This document shows, piece by piece, positions 34,782 through 43,193 of a stretch of DNA of 64,000 nucleotides. A model generated the notes under the pieces. It was not told the DNA's origin and ran no database searches. It saw only the letters and a program-made list of their open reading frames with translations. Made by a program: the position numbers and the translations under genes. Position 1 is the first letter of the stretch; every line of letters begins with the position of its first letter. Source of the DNA: Streptomyces sp. Tu 3180 (GTDB lineage Bacteria; Actinomycetota; Actinomycetes; Streptomycetales; Streptomycetaceae); NCBI RefSeq assembly GCF_009852415.1, contig NZ_WOXS01000002.1:6426001-6490000 (forward strand). Reading direction: 5' to 3'.

Positions 34782-35041
34782 GGTCGTACGCCTCCGGGGT
34801 CTCGGGTGCCGCGGGCGGGGTAATGGATGAACGGCATCCAAGCATTAGACGTGGGGGATGATCAATGCTCCGCCGTGAGCCGGGGCGGACCCGTGGCCGG
34901 GTGCCGCGGGGTGCGCGACCGCGCGGAGGCGCCCGCCGCGCGGCGCACCGCCCGGGCGAACACCGCGAACCGGCTCGCGTCGCCCCCTCCCGCCGGGCAG
35001 GATGCTGCCCGTAGCCCCTACGCCCGCCCCGGGAGGCCCGG
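34782..35041. other. 260-bp divergent promoter region with a 6-5-6 dyad
   Basis: No gene. The dyad TGGATG-AACGG-CATCCA lies at 34824-34840 in an unusually AT-rich patch (34820-34870), followed by AGCATT (34841-34846) and AATGCT (34864-34869) as a wider dyad. This is the likely control region for the phosphoesterase (minus) and the M24 peptidase (plus). Confidence 0.45.
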
Positions 35042-36163
35042 ATGACCGGTACCGCGCCCTTCACCGCCGACGACTACCAGGCCCGCATGGAGCGTGCGGC
35101 GCGACAGGCCGCCGAGGCCGGACTCGCCGGACTGCTCGTGGCCCCCGGCCCGGACCTGGTGTGGCTCACCGGGTACACGCCCACCGCGGTCACCGAGCGG
35201 CTCACCCTGCTGGTCCTGGCCGCGGACCGGGAGCCCGCGCTGGTCGTCCCCACCCTGGAGGCCCCGGACGCCGAGCGGGCCCCCGGCGCCCGCGCGCTGA
35301 CCCTGCACGACTGGACCGACGGCAAGGACCCCTACACCGCCACCGCCGCCCTGCTGGACGCGGAGGGCAGGTACGGCATCAGCGACAACACCTGGGCCAT
35401 GCACCTGCTGGGTCTGCAGAAGGCGCTGCCCGGCACCTCGTACGCCTCCCTCACCGAGGCCCTGCCGATGCTCCGCGCCGTCAAGGACGCGGCGGAGCTG
35501 GAACTCCTGGCCGCCGCCGGGGCCGCCGCCGACGCCGCGTTCGAGGAGATCCGGACCGTCGCCTTCGCCGGCCGCCGGGAGTCCGACGTCGCCGCCGACC
35601 TCGCCGCGCTGCTGCGGCGGTTCGGGCACTCCCAGGTCGACTTCACGATCGTCGCCTCCGGGCCGAACGGCGCCAACCCGCACCACGAGATCGGTGACCG
35701 CGTCATCGGACACGGCGACATGGTCGTCCTCGACTTCGGCGGCCTGAAGGACGGCTACGGCTCCGACACCTCCCGCACCGTCCACGTCGGCGAACCCACC
35801 GACGAGGAGCGCCGGGTGCACGACGTCGTGCGCGAGGCCCAGGAGGCGGGCTTCCGCGCCGTACGGCCCGGCGCCGCCTGCCAGGAGGTCGACCGGGCCG
35901 CCCGCGCGGTCATCGCCGGCGCCGGATACGGGGAGTACTTCATCCACCGCACCGGACACGGCATCGGCGTCACCACGCACGAACCGCCGTACATGATCGA
36001 GGGCGAGGAGCAGCCCCTCGTGCCCGGCATGTGCTTCTCCGTCGAACCCGGCATCTACCTGCCCGGCCGGTTCGGCGTGCGCATCGAGGACATCGTGACC
36101 GTGACCGAGGACGGCGGGCGGCGCCTGAACGACACCGAGCGGGAGATGGTCATAGTGCACTGA
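35042..36163 (+). CDS. M24 Xaa-Pro aminopeptidase-like metallopeptidase
   Basis: A 373-residue protein. An N-terminal creatinase-like domain (GLLVAPGPDLVWLTGYTPTA) precedes the pita-bread M24 domain. Metal ligands are visible: Asp in VVLDFGGLKDGYGSDTSR (two), His in RTGHGIGVTTHEPPYM, Glu in FSVEPGIYLPGRFG, and Glu in RIEDIVTVTEDGG. It should cleave N-terminal residues before proline in peptides, using two Mn or Co ions. The pseudo-phosphotransferase gene follows 50 bp downstream on the same strand, so they may be co-transcribed. Confidence 0.93.
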   Translation: MTGTAPFTADDYQARMERAARQAAEAGLAGLLVAPGPDLVWLTGYTPTAVTERLTLLVLAADREPALVVPTLEAPDAERAPGARALTLHDWTDGKDPYTATAALLDAEGRYGISDNTWAMHLLGLQKALPGTSYASLTEALPMLRAVKDAAELELLAAAGAAADAAFEEIRTVAFAGRRESDVAADLAALLRRFGHSQVDFTIVASGPNGANPHHEIGDRVIGHGDMVVLDFGGLKDGYGSDTSRTVHVGEPTDEERRVHDVVREAQEAGFRAVRPGAACQEVDRAARAVIAGAGYGEYFIHRTGHGIGVTTHEPPYMIEGEEQPLVPGMCFSVEPGIYLPGRFGVRIEDIVTVTEDGGRRLNDTEREMVIVH

Positions 36164-36213
36164 GCGGCTCCCTCCCGTCCCCTCCCCGTCCCCCGAACGG
36201 CAACGGCACGACC

Positions 36214-37173
36214 ATGACCCAGGCACCGACACCCACCGCGGACACCGTCCGCCGACTGGCCCGTTCCCTGCTGAAGGAGGGCGGGGGCGGCGGGGGCGGC
36301 GGCGCGGAATCCGCGGCCGGACCCGAGGTCCGGCCCGCCGCGCGCGGCGCCGAGCCCGCCGCCTGGTGGGTCGGCACCCGCCATGTGCTGCGCCTCGCCC
36401 CGGACCGTGAGGCGAGCACGCGGCACCGCCGCGAACTGCGCCTGCGCGAGCTCGTCCGCCCGCACGTCCCGGTCGCGCTGCCGTCGAGCGTGGCGCACGG
36501 CGAGTGGGCGCCCGGTCTGCTCTGCACCCTCGACACCAGGGTGCCCGGCGGGACGGGCGAGGAGCACGCCGTGTCCGCCGTCGGCGAGGCCGACCTGGCC
36601 GGACTGCTCACCGGACTGCGCGGGGTGCCGGTGCGGCAGGCGGAGACGCTCGGCGTGCCGCGGACGCCCCCGCGTTCCCTGGAGGCCCTGCGCCGGGCCG
36701 CCGTACGGGCCGCCGAACGGCTCGCCGGGGCCGACGAGTTCGACCCCGCCCGCCTGAACCAGCTCACCCCGCCCGCCGCGGCCCAGCTCGCCGCCCAGTC
36801 CGGTTCGGCGGTCCTCGTCCACCACGCGCTCACCGGCGGGCACCTCGTGGTGAGCGCCGACGGCCGGGTGCGCGGCGTCCTCGGCTGGGGCGCGGCGGTG
36901 ATCGGCGACCCCGCCGAGGACATCGCGGGCCTCGCGCTCGCCGTGGGCTCCCCGGCCGCCGTGCGCGCCGCCACCCTGGCCGGCTACGGTGCCCGCCCCT
37001 GCCTGCGCGGCCTGTGGCTGGCCCGCTGCGACGCCGTCCTCGCCCTCGCCGAGGGGCTCGCCGGCCGGGGCGGCGACCCGCTGCCCTTGCTGCGCGCCCG
37101 ACTGCGGCGCGCCTGGGAGCCGATCCTGCTGGAGCGGGTGACGGACCTCGGTCACGGCGACGACGCGCTCTGA
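36214..37173 (+). CDS. Phosphotransferase-fold (APH-like) protein lacking catalytic residues
   Basis: A 319-residue protein with an aminoglycoside phosphotransferase-like layout. The start has an eight-Gly run (residues 23-30). The N-lobe nucleotide strand is WWVGTRHVLRLAPD. The brenner motif, normally HGDxxxxN, is here VHHALTGGHLVV (202-213), with Ala for catalytic Asp and His for Asn. The metal Asp of IDW is replaced in VLGWGAAVIGDPAEDIA (222-238). The fold is kept but phosphotransfer should be impossible, so it is probably a binding or scaffold protein. It is convergent with treZ, with only 23 bp between stops. Confidence 0.85.
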   Translation: MTQAPTPTADTVRRLARSLLKEGGGGGGGGAESAAGPEVRPAARGAEPAAWWVGTRHVLRLAPDREASTRHRRELRLRELVRPHVPVALPSSVAHGEWAPGLLCTLDTRVPGGTGEEHAVSAVGEADLAGLLTGLRGVPVRQAETLGVPRTPPRSLEALRRAAVRAAERLAGADEFDPARLNQLTPPAAAQLAAQSGSAVLVHHALTGGHLVVSADGRVRGVLGWGAAVIGDPAEDIAGLALAVGSPAAVRAATLAGYGARPCLRGLWLARCDAVLALAEGLAGRGGDPLPLLRARLRRAWEPILLERVTDLGHGDDAL

Positions 37174-37196
37174 GGGACGGCCCGCCGCCCCGGCCC

Positions 37197-38942
37197 TCAC
37201 TCCTGCAGCAGCACCACCGCCGACTCCCCGGGCAGGTGCAGCACCCCGTCCGCGCCGGGCGCCGGCACGGGCTCCCACGCGGCGAGCACGCGCGCGCCGG
37301 GCGCGCCCAGCGGGATCGCGGCCGGTTCCCCGGCGAGGTTCACGGCCACCCGGACGTCCCCGCGCCGGAAGGCCAGCCAGCGCCGCTCCTCGTCGTGGGC
37401 CACCTTGGTGTCGCCGAGGTCGGGGTCGGTGAGGTCCGGCTGTTCGTGGCGCAGGGCGACGAGCCGCCGGTACCAGGCCAGCACGCGCGCGTGGGGGTCG
37501 CGTTCCGGCTCCGACCAGTCCAGGCAGGAGCGGTCGCGGGTGGCGGGGTCCTGCGGATCGGGCACGTCCTCCTCGGCCCAGCCGTGCGCCGCGAACTCCC
37601 GGCGCCTGCCGTCGCGCACCGCCCTGGCCAGCTCGGGGTCGGTGTGATCGGTGAAGAACTGCCAGGGGGTGCCCGCCGCCCACTCCTCGCCCATGAACAG
37701 CATGGGCGTGAAGGGAGCGGTCAGGGTGAGGGCCGCCGCGCACGCCAGCAGCCCGGGGGAGACCAGCGCGGCCAGGCGGTCGCCCCGGGCGCGGTTGCCG
37801 ACCTGGTCGTGGGTCTGGCTGTAGCCGAGGAGCCGGTGCCCGGCCACCCGGTCGCGGTCCAGGGGGCGGCCGTGGCGCCGGCCCCGGAAGCTGGAGTACG
37901 TGCCGTCGTGGAAGAAGCCGCCGGTGAGCGTCTTGGCCAGGGCCGCCAGGGGGGCGCGCGCGAAGTCGGCGTAGTAGCCCTGCGACTCGCCGGTCAGCGC
38001 GGTGTGCACGGCGTGGTGGAAGTCGTCGTTCCACTGCGCGTGCACCCCGAATCCGCCCTCCTCGCGCGGTGTGACGATCCGGGGGTCGTTCAGGTCCGAC
38101 TCGGCGATCAGGAACAGGGGGCGGCCGGTGTCGGCGGCGAGGGCGTCCACGGCCTCGGACAGCTCCCGGAGGAAGTGGTGCGCGCGCGTGTCCACCAGCG
38201 CGTGCACCGCGTCCAGCCGCAGCCCGTCGATCCGGTAGTCCCGCAGCCACGCCAGCGCGCTGTCCACGAGGTACGCGCGCACCTCGTCGGAGCCGGGGGC
38301 GTCCAGGTTGACCGCCGCGCCCCACGGCGTGTGGTGGGTGTCCGTGAAGTACGGGCCGAACGCGGGAAGGTAGTTGCCGGACGGCCCCAGGTGGTTGTGC
38401 ACCACGTCGAGGACGACGCCCAGGCCCAGCGCGTGCGCCCGGTCGACGAACCGTTTCAGCCCCTCGGGCCCGCCGTACGGCTCGTGCACCGCCCACAGCG
38501 ACACCCCCTCGTACCCCCAGCCGTGCCGGCCGGGGAAGGGGCACACCGGCATCAGCTCCACGTGCGTCACGCCCAGCTCGACGAGGTGCCCGAGCCGCTC
38601 GGCGGCCGCGTCGAAGGTGCCCTCGCGCGTGTACGTGCCGACGTGCAGCTCGTACAGCACCGCGCCGGGCAGCGGGCGCCCGTCCCACCGCGCGCGCCAG
38701 GCGAACCGCTCGTGGTCGACGACCGCGCTCAGCCCGTCGGGGCCGTCCGGCTGCCGGCGCGAACGCGGATCGGGCAGCACGGGGCCGCCGTCCAGCGCGA
38801 AACCGTACCGGGAGCCGTCGTGCGCCTCGGCCTCCCCCCGCCACCACCCCTCCCGTCCGGGATCGCGTTCCAACGCGCGCGTGACGCCGTCGCACTGGAG
38901 CGTCACTCGGCCGGCCTGCGGTGCCCACACCTCGAACTGCAC
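37197..38942 (-). CDS. treZ: Malto-oligosyltrehalose trehalohydrolase TreZ
   Basis: A 581-residue GH13 enzyme that releases trehalose from maltooligosyltrehalose. It has an N-terminal CBM48-like domain (FEVWAPQAGRVTLQCDG), then the barrel: VLYELHVGTYTREGTF, LDVVHNHLGPSGNYL, nucleophile Asp in IDGLRLDAVHALVD, acid Glu in LFLIAESDLNDPRI, and SQTHDQVGNRARGDR. It starts at GTG 38942 with AAGGGG upstream. Its partner treY is 5 kb away on the same strand rather than adjacent, and glgX lies beyond treY. Confidence 0.95.
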   Translation of the reverse strand: MQFEVWAPQAGRVTLQCDGVTRALERDPGREGWWRGEAEAHDGSRYGFALDGGPVLPDPRSRRQPDGPDGLSAVVDHERFAWRARWDGRPLPGAVLYELHVGTYTREGTFDAAAERLGHLVELGVTHVELMPVCPFPGRHGWGYEGVSLWAVHEPYGGPEGLKRFVDRAHALGLGVVLDVVHNHLGPSGNYLPAFGPYFTDTHHTPWGAAVNLDAPGSDEVRAYLVDSALAWLRDYRIDGLRLDAVHALVDTRAHHFLRELSEAVDALAADTGRPLFLIAESDLNDPRIVTPREEGGFGVHAQWNDDFHHAVHTALTGESQGYYADFARAPLAALAKTLTGGFFHDGTYSSFRGRRHGRPLDRDRVAGHRLLGYSQTHDQVGNRARGDRLAALVSPGLLACAAALTLTAPFTPMLFMGEEWAAGTPWQFFTDHTDPELARAVRDGRRREFAAHGWAEEDVPDPQDPATRDRSCLDWSEPERDPHARVLAWYRRLVALRHEQPDLTDPDLGDTKVAHDEERRWLAFRRGDVRVAVNLAGEPAAIPLGAPGARVLAAWEPVPAPGADGVLHLPGESAVVLLQE

Positions 38943-39100
38943 GGACGGTTCCCCTTCGTCTGCTCACCGTGATGTAGCCCGTCCATCGTGCTGCATGAAT
39001 GATCGCCGCGCCGGTGAATTCTCCCTTTCGCGGCAAGTTTCACCGGGAGCCCGCGCGTGTCCCGCCGGGTGCGCGCGCGGGGCGGCCGCTTCCCGGATTC

Positions 39101-39130
39101 CTGGACAGCCCGGCCGCGCTGACCGACAAT
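39101..39130 (+). promoter_or_regulatory. Leaderless promoter of the DUF1707-FHA gene
   Basis: CTGGAC (39101-39106), an 18-nt spacer and GACAAT (39125-39130) precede the GTG at 39138 by 7 nt, so transcription should begin at the start codon. No ribosome-binding site is visible, which agrees. Confidence 0.5.
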
Positions 39131-39137
39131 CAGCGGC

Positions 39138-39689
39138 GTGACGTCGTCCTTCGAGTTCTCCACGTACCCCGCCCGGCTCTCCGACGCGGAGCGCGACAAG
39201 GCGCTGGACGTGCTGCGGGACGGCGTCGCCGCGGGCCGGCTGTCCCACGACACGTACGTCCGGCGCATGGAACTCGCGCTCGCCGCCCGCCGCCCCGACG
39301 AGCTCGCCGCGCTCACCGCCGACCTGCCCACGGAGAGCCGCCTCTCACGGCTGGTGTTCGGCACCGTCGAGGCGGTCTCCGGGTTCACCGTGCGGCTGCG
39401 CAGGGCCTGGCAGGCCGAGCGGCTGCCCAAACTGCTGCTGCCGCACCCGGCGGCCGGCCACCCGCTGCGCATAGGCCGCGACCCGGGCAGCGGACTGCGG
39501 CTCACCCACGAGACGGTCTCCCGGGTGCACGCCGAACTCCGCCACCAGGGCGGCACGTGGGTGCTGCGGGACCTCGGTTCGACCAACGGCACGACGGTGA
39601 ACGGGCGTCGGGTGGTCGGCGCGGCGGTCGTCCGCGAGGGTGACCAGGTCGGCTTCGGGCGGGTCACCTACCGGCTCACGGCGAACTGA
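39138..39689 (+). CDS. DUF1707 and FHA domain protein
   Basis: A 183-residue protein. Residues 8-60 are the DUF1707/SHOCT-like segment (RLSDAERDKALDVLRDGVAA, GRLSHDTYVRRMELALAARR). Residues about 100-183 are a forkhead-associated domain with the phospho-Thr-binding residues in place: RIGRDPGSG, SRVHAEL and STNGTTVNG. It should read Ser/Thr-kinase phosphorylation; no kinase is nearby. The GTG at 39138 has no ribosome-binding site and follows a promoter directly. It is divergent from treZ across 195 bp. Confidence 0.9.
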   Translation: MTSSFEFSTYPARLSDAERDKALDVLRDGVAAGRLSHDTYVRRMELALAARRPDELAALTADLPTESRLSRLVFGTVEAVSGFTVRLRRAWQAERLPKLLLPHPAAGHPLRIGRDPGSGLRLTHETVSRVHAELRHQGGTWVLRDLGSTNGTTVNGRRVVGAAVVREGDQVGFGRVTYRLTAN

Positions 39690-39825
39690 CCCGAGCCGGA
39701 CGGGACTTCGCCTCCCCGCGCCCCGCCCGCGGTGCCGGCGGGCCGGCCGTGCGGCACCCGTGCGCACGCTCCCGTTCGGGTGAGCCGGGGTGCGGTCCGG
39801 GGGCCGCCGTGCCGATGCACCGGGC

Positions 39826-40242
39826 ATGACGCACATCTCACTGAAAGCGCTACGGGGCGGACTGCTGGCCGCCGTCGCCCTGCTCGCCTGCGCCGCCCCC
39901 GCACCGGCGGACACCGGACACACCACCCCGGACGACTGGCTCCTGCTCGCGGTCGGCCCCGGACAGCAGCCGCCCGCCACGGCGAGCGGCAGCCTGCTGC
40001 GGTGCGATCCGCCCCGGGGCCACCGGCGCGCCGCCGACGCGTGCGCGGAGCTGGCCGCGGTGGACGGGCGCATCGCCGACATCCCGCCGAAGGACGTCTT
40101 CTGCCCGATGGTCCACGCCCCGGTGACCGCCCACGCGCACGGGGAGTGGGGCGGACGGCCCGTCACGTACACGCAGACCTTCCCGAACCGCTGCATGATG
40201 GCCGCCCGGACCGGCTCGGTGTTCGCGCTGGACGCTCCGTAG
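39826..40242 (+). CDS. Streptomyces subtilisin inhibitor (SSI, family I16)
   Basis: A 138-residue secreted protein. Signal peptide: LRGGLLAAVALLACAAPAPA, cleaved near ADTGHTTPDD. The mature domain has four cysteines placed as in SSI (LRCDPP, ADACAEL, VFCPMVHAPV, PNRCMMAA). The reactive loop CPMVHAPV has Met at P1 and Val at P1', like classical SSI, so it should inhibit subtilisin-type proteases. ATG 39826 is chosen because the signal peptide starts there. A secreted subtilisin is encoded at 27967-29784 and is one possible target. Confidence 0.93.
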   Translation: MTHISLKALRGGLLAAVALLACAAPAPADTGHTTPDDWLLLAVGPGQQPPATASGSLLRCDPPRGHRRAADACAELAAVDGRIADIPPKDVFCPMVHAPVTAHAHGEWGGRPVTYTQTFPNRCMMAARTGSVFALDAP

Positions 40243-40275
40243 GGCCCGGCGGTCCGCGAGGAGGGGCGGGCGGTC

Positions 40276-41526
40276 TCAGAGCGCCCGCTCGCGCGCGTGG
40301 AGCGCCGCCGCGACCACCGTGCGGGACTGGTGCTCGACCTGGTGTTCCACGGGCACCCAGCGGGCGCGGAAGCGCACGGCGAAGGCGTCGCTCCACAGCG
40401 CGACCAGGTGCTCGAGGCGTTCCGCCGCGTGCGCGTCGGTGGCGCGCAGCGCCCGCCGCAGCATGGCCGCCGCCCTGAGCGGCACCCGGCGCGCGAACGC
40501 GTCCACGCTGCCCACGTACGCCCTCGTGCCGTCGGCCGGCGGCGTGCGGACCAGGTCGGCGGCCAGACCCGGCACCAGGTCCAGTCCCCAGGTGGCCGCC
40601 CTCAGCAGAGGGTCGTCGGTGCCCTCGGGGCGGGGCCGCGCGTCCCGCAGCACGCGCCGCACCTCGTCCGCGTCGCGCAGCAGCCGGTCCGCGAGCACCC
40701 GCAGCGCGGCGGCCGGCGCCGGATGCGGCGCCGGGTCGTCCACCAGGTCGCCGGCCCACATCGGCACCTCGACCACCGCGGTCAGACCGCCGTACCGGTG
40801 GGCGTGGTACCAGGTGCTGTGCCGCGCGTCGTCCGGAAGGCTCGGATAGGCCGGTCCGATCCCCGGCGCGGGCATCACCCGCACCCCGGGACCGGACGCC
40901 GGCCAGCCCGCCGCGTCCGAGGCGCCCGCCTCCACCGGGATGTGCAGCTCCGCCGCCGACTTGGCGAACGGCTCGGCGAGTCCCGGCACGTCCCCGGTCA
41001 GCTGCACCCAGCTGCCGCCCAGATCGGTGCCGTGCAGGGACACCTGGAGATAGGGCCGCACCTCGTCGATGACCCCGATCAGGGCGCGGGTCTCGGGCGG
41101 CAGCCGGTCCGGCGGCAGCACCGACGGAGCCCACTCCGGCTGTTCCGGCCCCGCCGGACGGAAGAACCCGAGATGGTAGTCGTACAGGCTGCGCGGCGCC
41201 GACGTCACATGGAGGCTCGCCCCGTCGGGGTCCGCGCACAGCAGGAAGTGCCACGACGTGCCGTCCCGCAGCTCCCGCTCCTGGAGGACCCGCCGGGACA
41301 GCGCCAGCAGCGTGCCCCCGCCGGCCGACTCGTTGGCGTGGGCGCCGGCGACCACCAGCACGGCGCGCCGGGCGCGGCCCACGGACAGCAGGTGCAGCGG
41401 CCGGCCCGCGCGGGAGACCCCCACCTGCCGCAGCACGCACAGATCGGGCCGTCGCGCGGTCAGCGCACGGGCGGAGGAGACCAGTTCGGCCACCGTCGGA
41501 TAGCACAGCTGCGGCAGCGGACCCAC
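40276..41526 (-). CDS. M14 zinc carboxypeptidase-like protein
   Basis: A 416-residue protein. The zinc site is recognisable: His and Glu in VVAGAHANESAGGG (HxxE) and the third ligand His in LQVSLHGTDLGGSW. The catalytic Glu region is probably GGLTAVVEVPMWAGDL. No signal peptide is seen, so it is probably cytosolic; such M14 members act on peptidoglycan peptides or small peptides. The C-terminal 130 residues are helical and not recognised. It starts at GTG 41526. It is convergent with the subtilisin-inhibitor gene, 33 bp apart. Confidence 0.85.
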   Translation of the reverse strand: MGPLPQLCYPTVAELVSSARALTARRPDLCVLRQVGVSRAGRPLHLLSVGRARRAVLVVAGAHANESAGGGTLLALSRRVLQERELRDGTSWHFLLCADPDGASLHVTSAPRSLYDYHLGFFRPAGPEQPEWAPSVLPPDRLPPETRALIGVIDEVRPYLQVSLHGTDLGGSWVQLTGDVPGLAEPFAKSAAELHIPVEAGASDAAGWPASGPGVRVMPAPGIGPAYPSLPDDARHSTWYHAHRYGGLTAVVEVPMWAGDLVDDPAPHPAPAAALRVLADRLLRDADEVRRVLRDARPRPEGTDDPLLRAATWGLDLVPGLAADLVRTPPADGTRAYVGSVDAFARRVPLRAAAMLRRALRATDAHAAERLEHLVALWSDAFAVRFRARWVPVEHQVEHQSRTVVAAALHARERAL

Positions 41527-41653
41527 CCCCCGTCACCACCGTGTGACTCCGCACTGCGCAGTACCCCACGGCCGCGAGGCGGTGTCAAGGGCGCGGCCGG
41601 GCAGGCTTCGGGGAGCGCCCGGGGTCACCCCGCCGGCGGCCGCCGCGCGGGGG

Positions 41654-43057
41654 TCACGGCTGGTGCAGTCCGCGGCCCGCCAGCGCCAGGAACACCTCGC
41701 CGACCGCCTCCGAGAGCGTCGGATGCGGATGGACGTGCCGGGCCACGTCCGACGGTTCGGCCTCCCAGCCGACGATCAGCTGGCTCTCGGCGACCATCTC
41801 CGACACGTGCGGACCCACCAGGTGCACTCCGAGCACCCGGCCGCCCCCGGCCTCGGCGACGACCTTCACCATCCCGCCCCGCCCGTGCACCATCCCCTTG
41901 GCGACGGCCGTCAGCGGCATGGTGCGGACGGCCGGTTCGTGCCCGAGCGCGCGTGCCCGCGCCTCGCTCAGGCCGACGGAGGCGGTCTGCGGCGCCGAGT
42001 ACGTCACCCGGGGCACGGCCGCGTAGTCGACGGGCGCCGACGGCAGCCCCGCCAGCGTCTCGGCCACCAGCAGCCCCTCCGCGAAGGAGGCGTGGGCCAG
42101 TCCGGGCGACGGCGGCGGCAGCAGGTCGCCCACGACGTGGACGCCCGGCACCGACGTCTCCAGCCGGTCCCAGTGCGCCGGTACGACGAAACCGCGTCCG
42201 TCGGTGCCCAGGCCCGCGGCGGCCAGGTCCAGCCCGTCGGTGACCGGCACCCGGCCGACGGCCACCAGGAGCCGCTCGGCCCCGACCGCACGGGTTCCGC
42301 CCCGGGCGGTGCGCACGCGTGCGCGTACGCCGTCGTCGAGCACCTCGGCGTCCAGCAGCCGGGCGCCCGTCTGCACGTCGACGCCGCGCTTCCTCAGCCC
42401 GCGCGTCAGATGGCGGCTCACGTCCGCGTCCTCCAGCGGCACGAGCCGGTCGGCGGCCTCCACGAGGGTGACCTCCGCACCCATCGAGCGGTGGAACGAG
42501 GCGTACTCCACGCCGATCGCGCCGCCGCCCAGGACCAGGACGGACGCCGGCAGCCCGGGCGCGAAGAGCGCGTCGTCGCTCGTCACCACGCGCCGCCCGT
42601 CCGGCGCGATCCCGGGGAGCGTGCGCGGACGTGAGCCGGTGGCCAGCACGATCCCCCGGCGCGCGGCGAGGTCCCGCACGCCGTCCACCTTCACGGTGCG
42701 CGGTCCGGTCAACCGCGCGCTGCCCCGCACCACCCGCACACCGGCGCGCGCGAGGTGCGCCTCCACGCCCCGGTGGTTCCGGGCCACGACGTCCTCGCGG
42801 GCGGCGACCAGCGCCGGCCAGTCCACGGCGTCCAGGGTCGCCTTCACGCCCCAGCGCTCGCGCGCCTCGGCGATGCCGTCGACCAGCTCGGCGGCGTGCA
42901 GCATCGCCTTGCTCGGGATGCAGCCGCGGTGCAGACAGGTTCCGCCGACCTTGTCGCGTTCGACCAGGACGACGTCGAGACCCAGGGCGGCGGCGCGCAG
43001 GGCGGTGCTGTAGCCACCGGTGCCCCCGCCGATGACGACCACGTCGTGTGTGTTCAT
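41654..43057 (-). CDS. Dihydrolipoamide dehydrogenase-like flavoprotein disulfide reductase
   Basis: A 467-residue FAD/NAD enzyme. FAD site: VVVIGGGTGGYSTALRAAAL. Redox-active disulfide: GGTCLHRGCIPSKAM (Cys-x4-Cys). NAD site: VLVLGGGAIGVEYASFHRSM. The C-terminal dimer interface has the His-Glu pair in HVHPHPTLSEAVGEVFLALA. The full set of residues suggests a working LpdA-type E3 enzyme. No 2-oxoacid dehydrogenase partner is adjacent, so its complex is unclear. ATG 43057 is preferred over an upstream ATG. It is divergent from a LysR regulator, which probably controls it. Confidence 0.9.
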   Translation of the reverse strand: MNTHDVVVIGGGTGGYSTALRAAALGLDVVLVERDKVGGTCLHRGCIPSKAMLHAAELVDGIAEARERWGVKATLDAVDWPALVAAREDVVARNHRGVEAHLARAGVRVVRGSARLTGPRTVKVDGVRDLAARRGIVLATGSRPRTLPGIAPDGRRVVTSDDALFAPGLPASVLVLGGGAIGVEYASFHRSMGAEVTLVEAADRLVPLEDADVSRHLTRGLRKRGVDVQTGARLLDAEVLDDGVRARVRTARGGTRAVGAERLLVAVGRVPVTDGLDLAAAGLGTDGRGFVVPAHWDRLETSVPGVHVVGDLLPPPSPGLAHASFAEGLLVAETLAGLPSAPVDYAAVPRVTYSAPQTASVGLSEARARALGHEPAVRTMPLTAVAKGMVHGRGGMVKVVAEAGGGRVLGVHLVGPHVSEMVAESQLIVGWEAEPSDVARHVHPHPTLSEAVGEVFLALAGRGLHQP

Positions 43058-43077
43058 GCCCCCACCCTCGGCCCGGC

Positions 43078-43144
43078 CCTTGCCATGAGTCCAAGGCAAT
43101 GTTCTTGTGGGTCCGATGCAGAGCGTTCATGTGCCGAGCGTTCA
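43078..43144. promoter_or_regulatory. LysR-type operator candidates between lpd-like and LysR genes
   Basis: The dyad CCTTG (43078-43082) N9 CAAGG (43092-43096) contains the T-N11-A core typical of LysR sites. Nearby, GAGCGTTCA is repeated at 43121-43129 and 43136-43144 (period 15). Both lie in the 136-bp divergent intergenic region. Confidence 0.5.
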
Positions 43145-43193
43145 CGGCGGGAGCCGGTGACGGCCCGCCGGCGGGCCGGGGGGGGGAGCGGGG

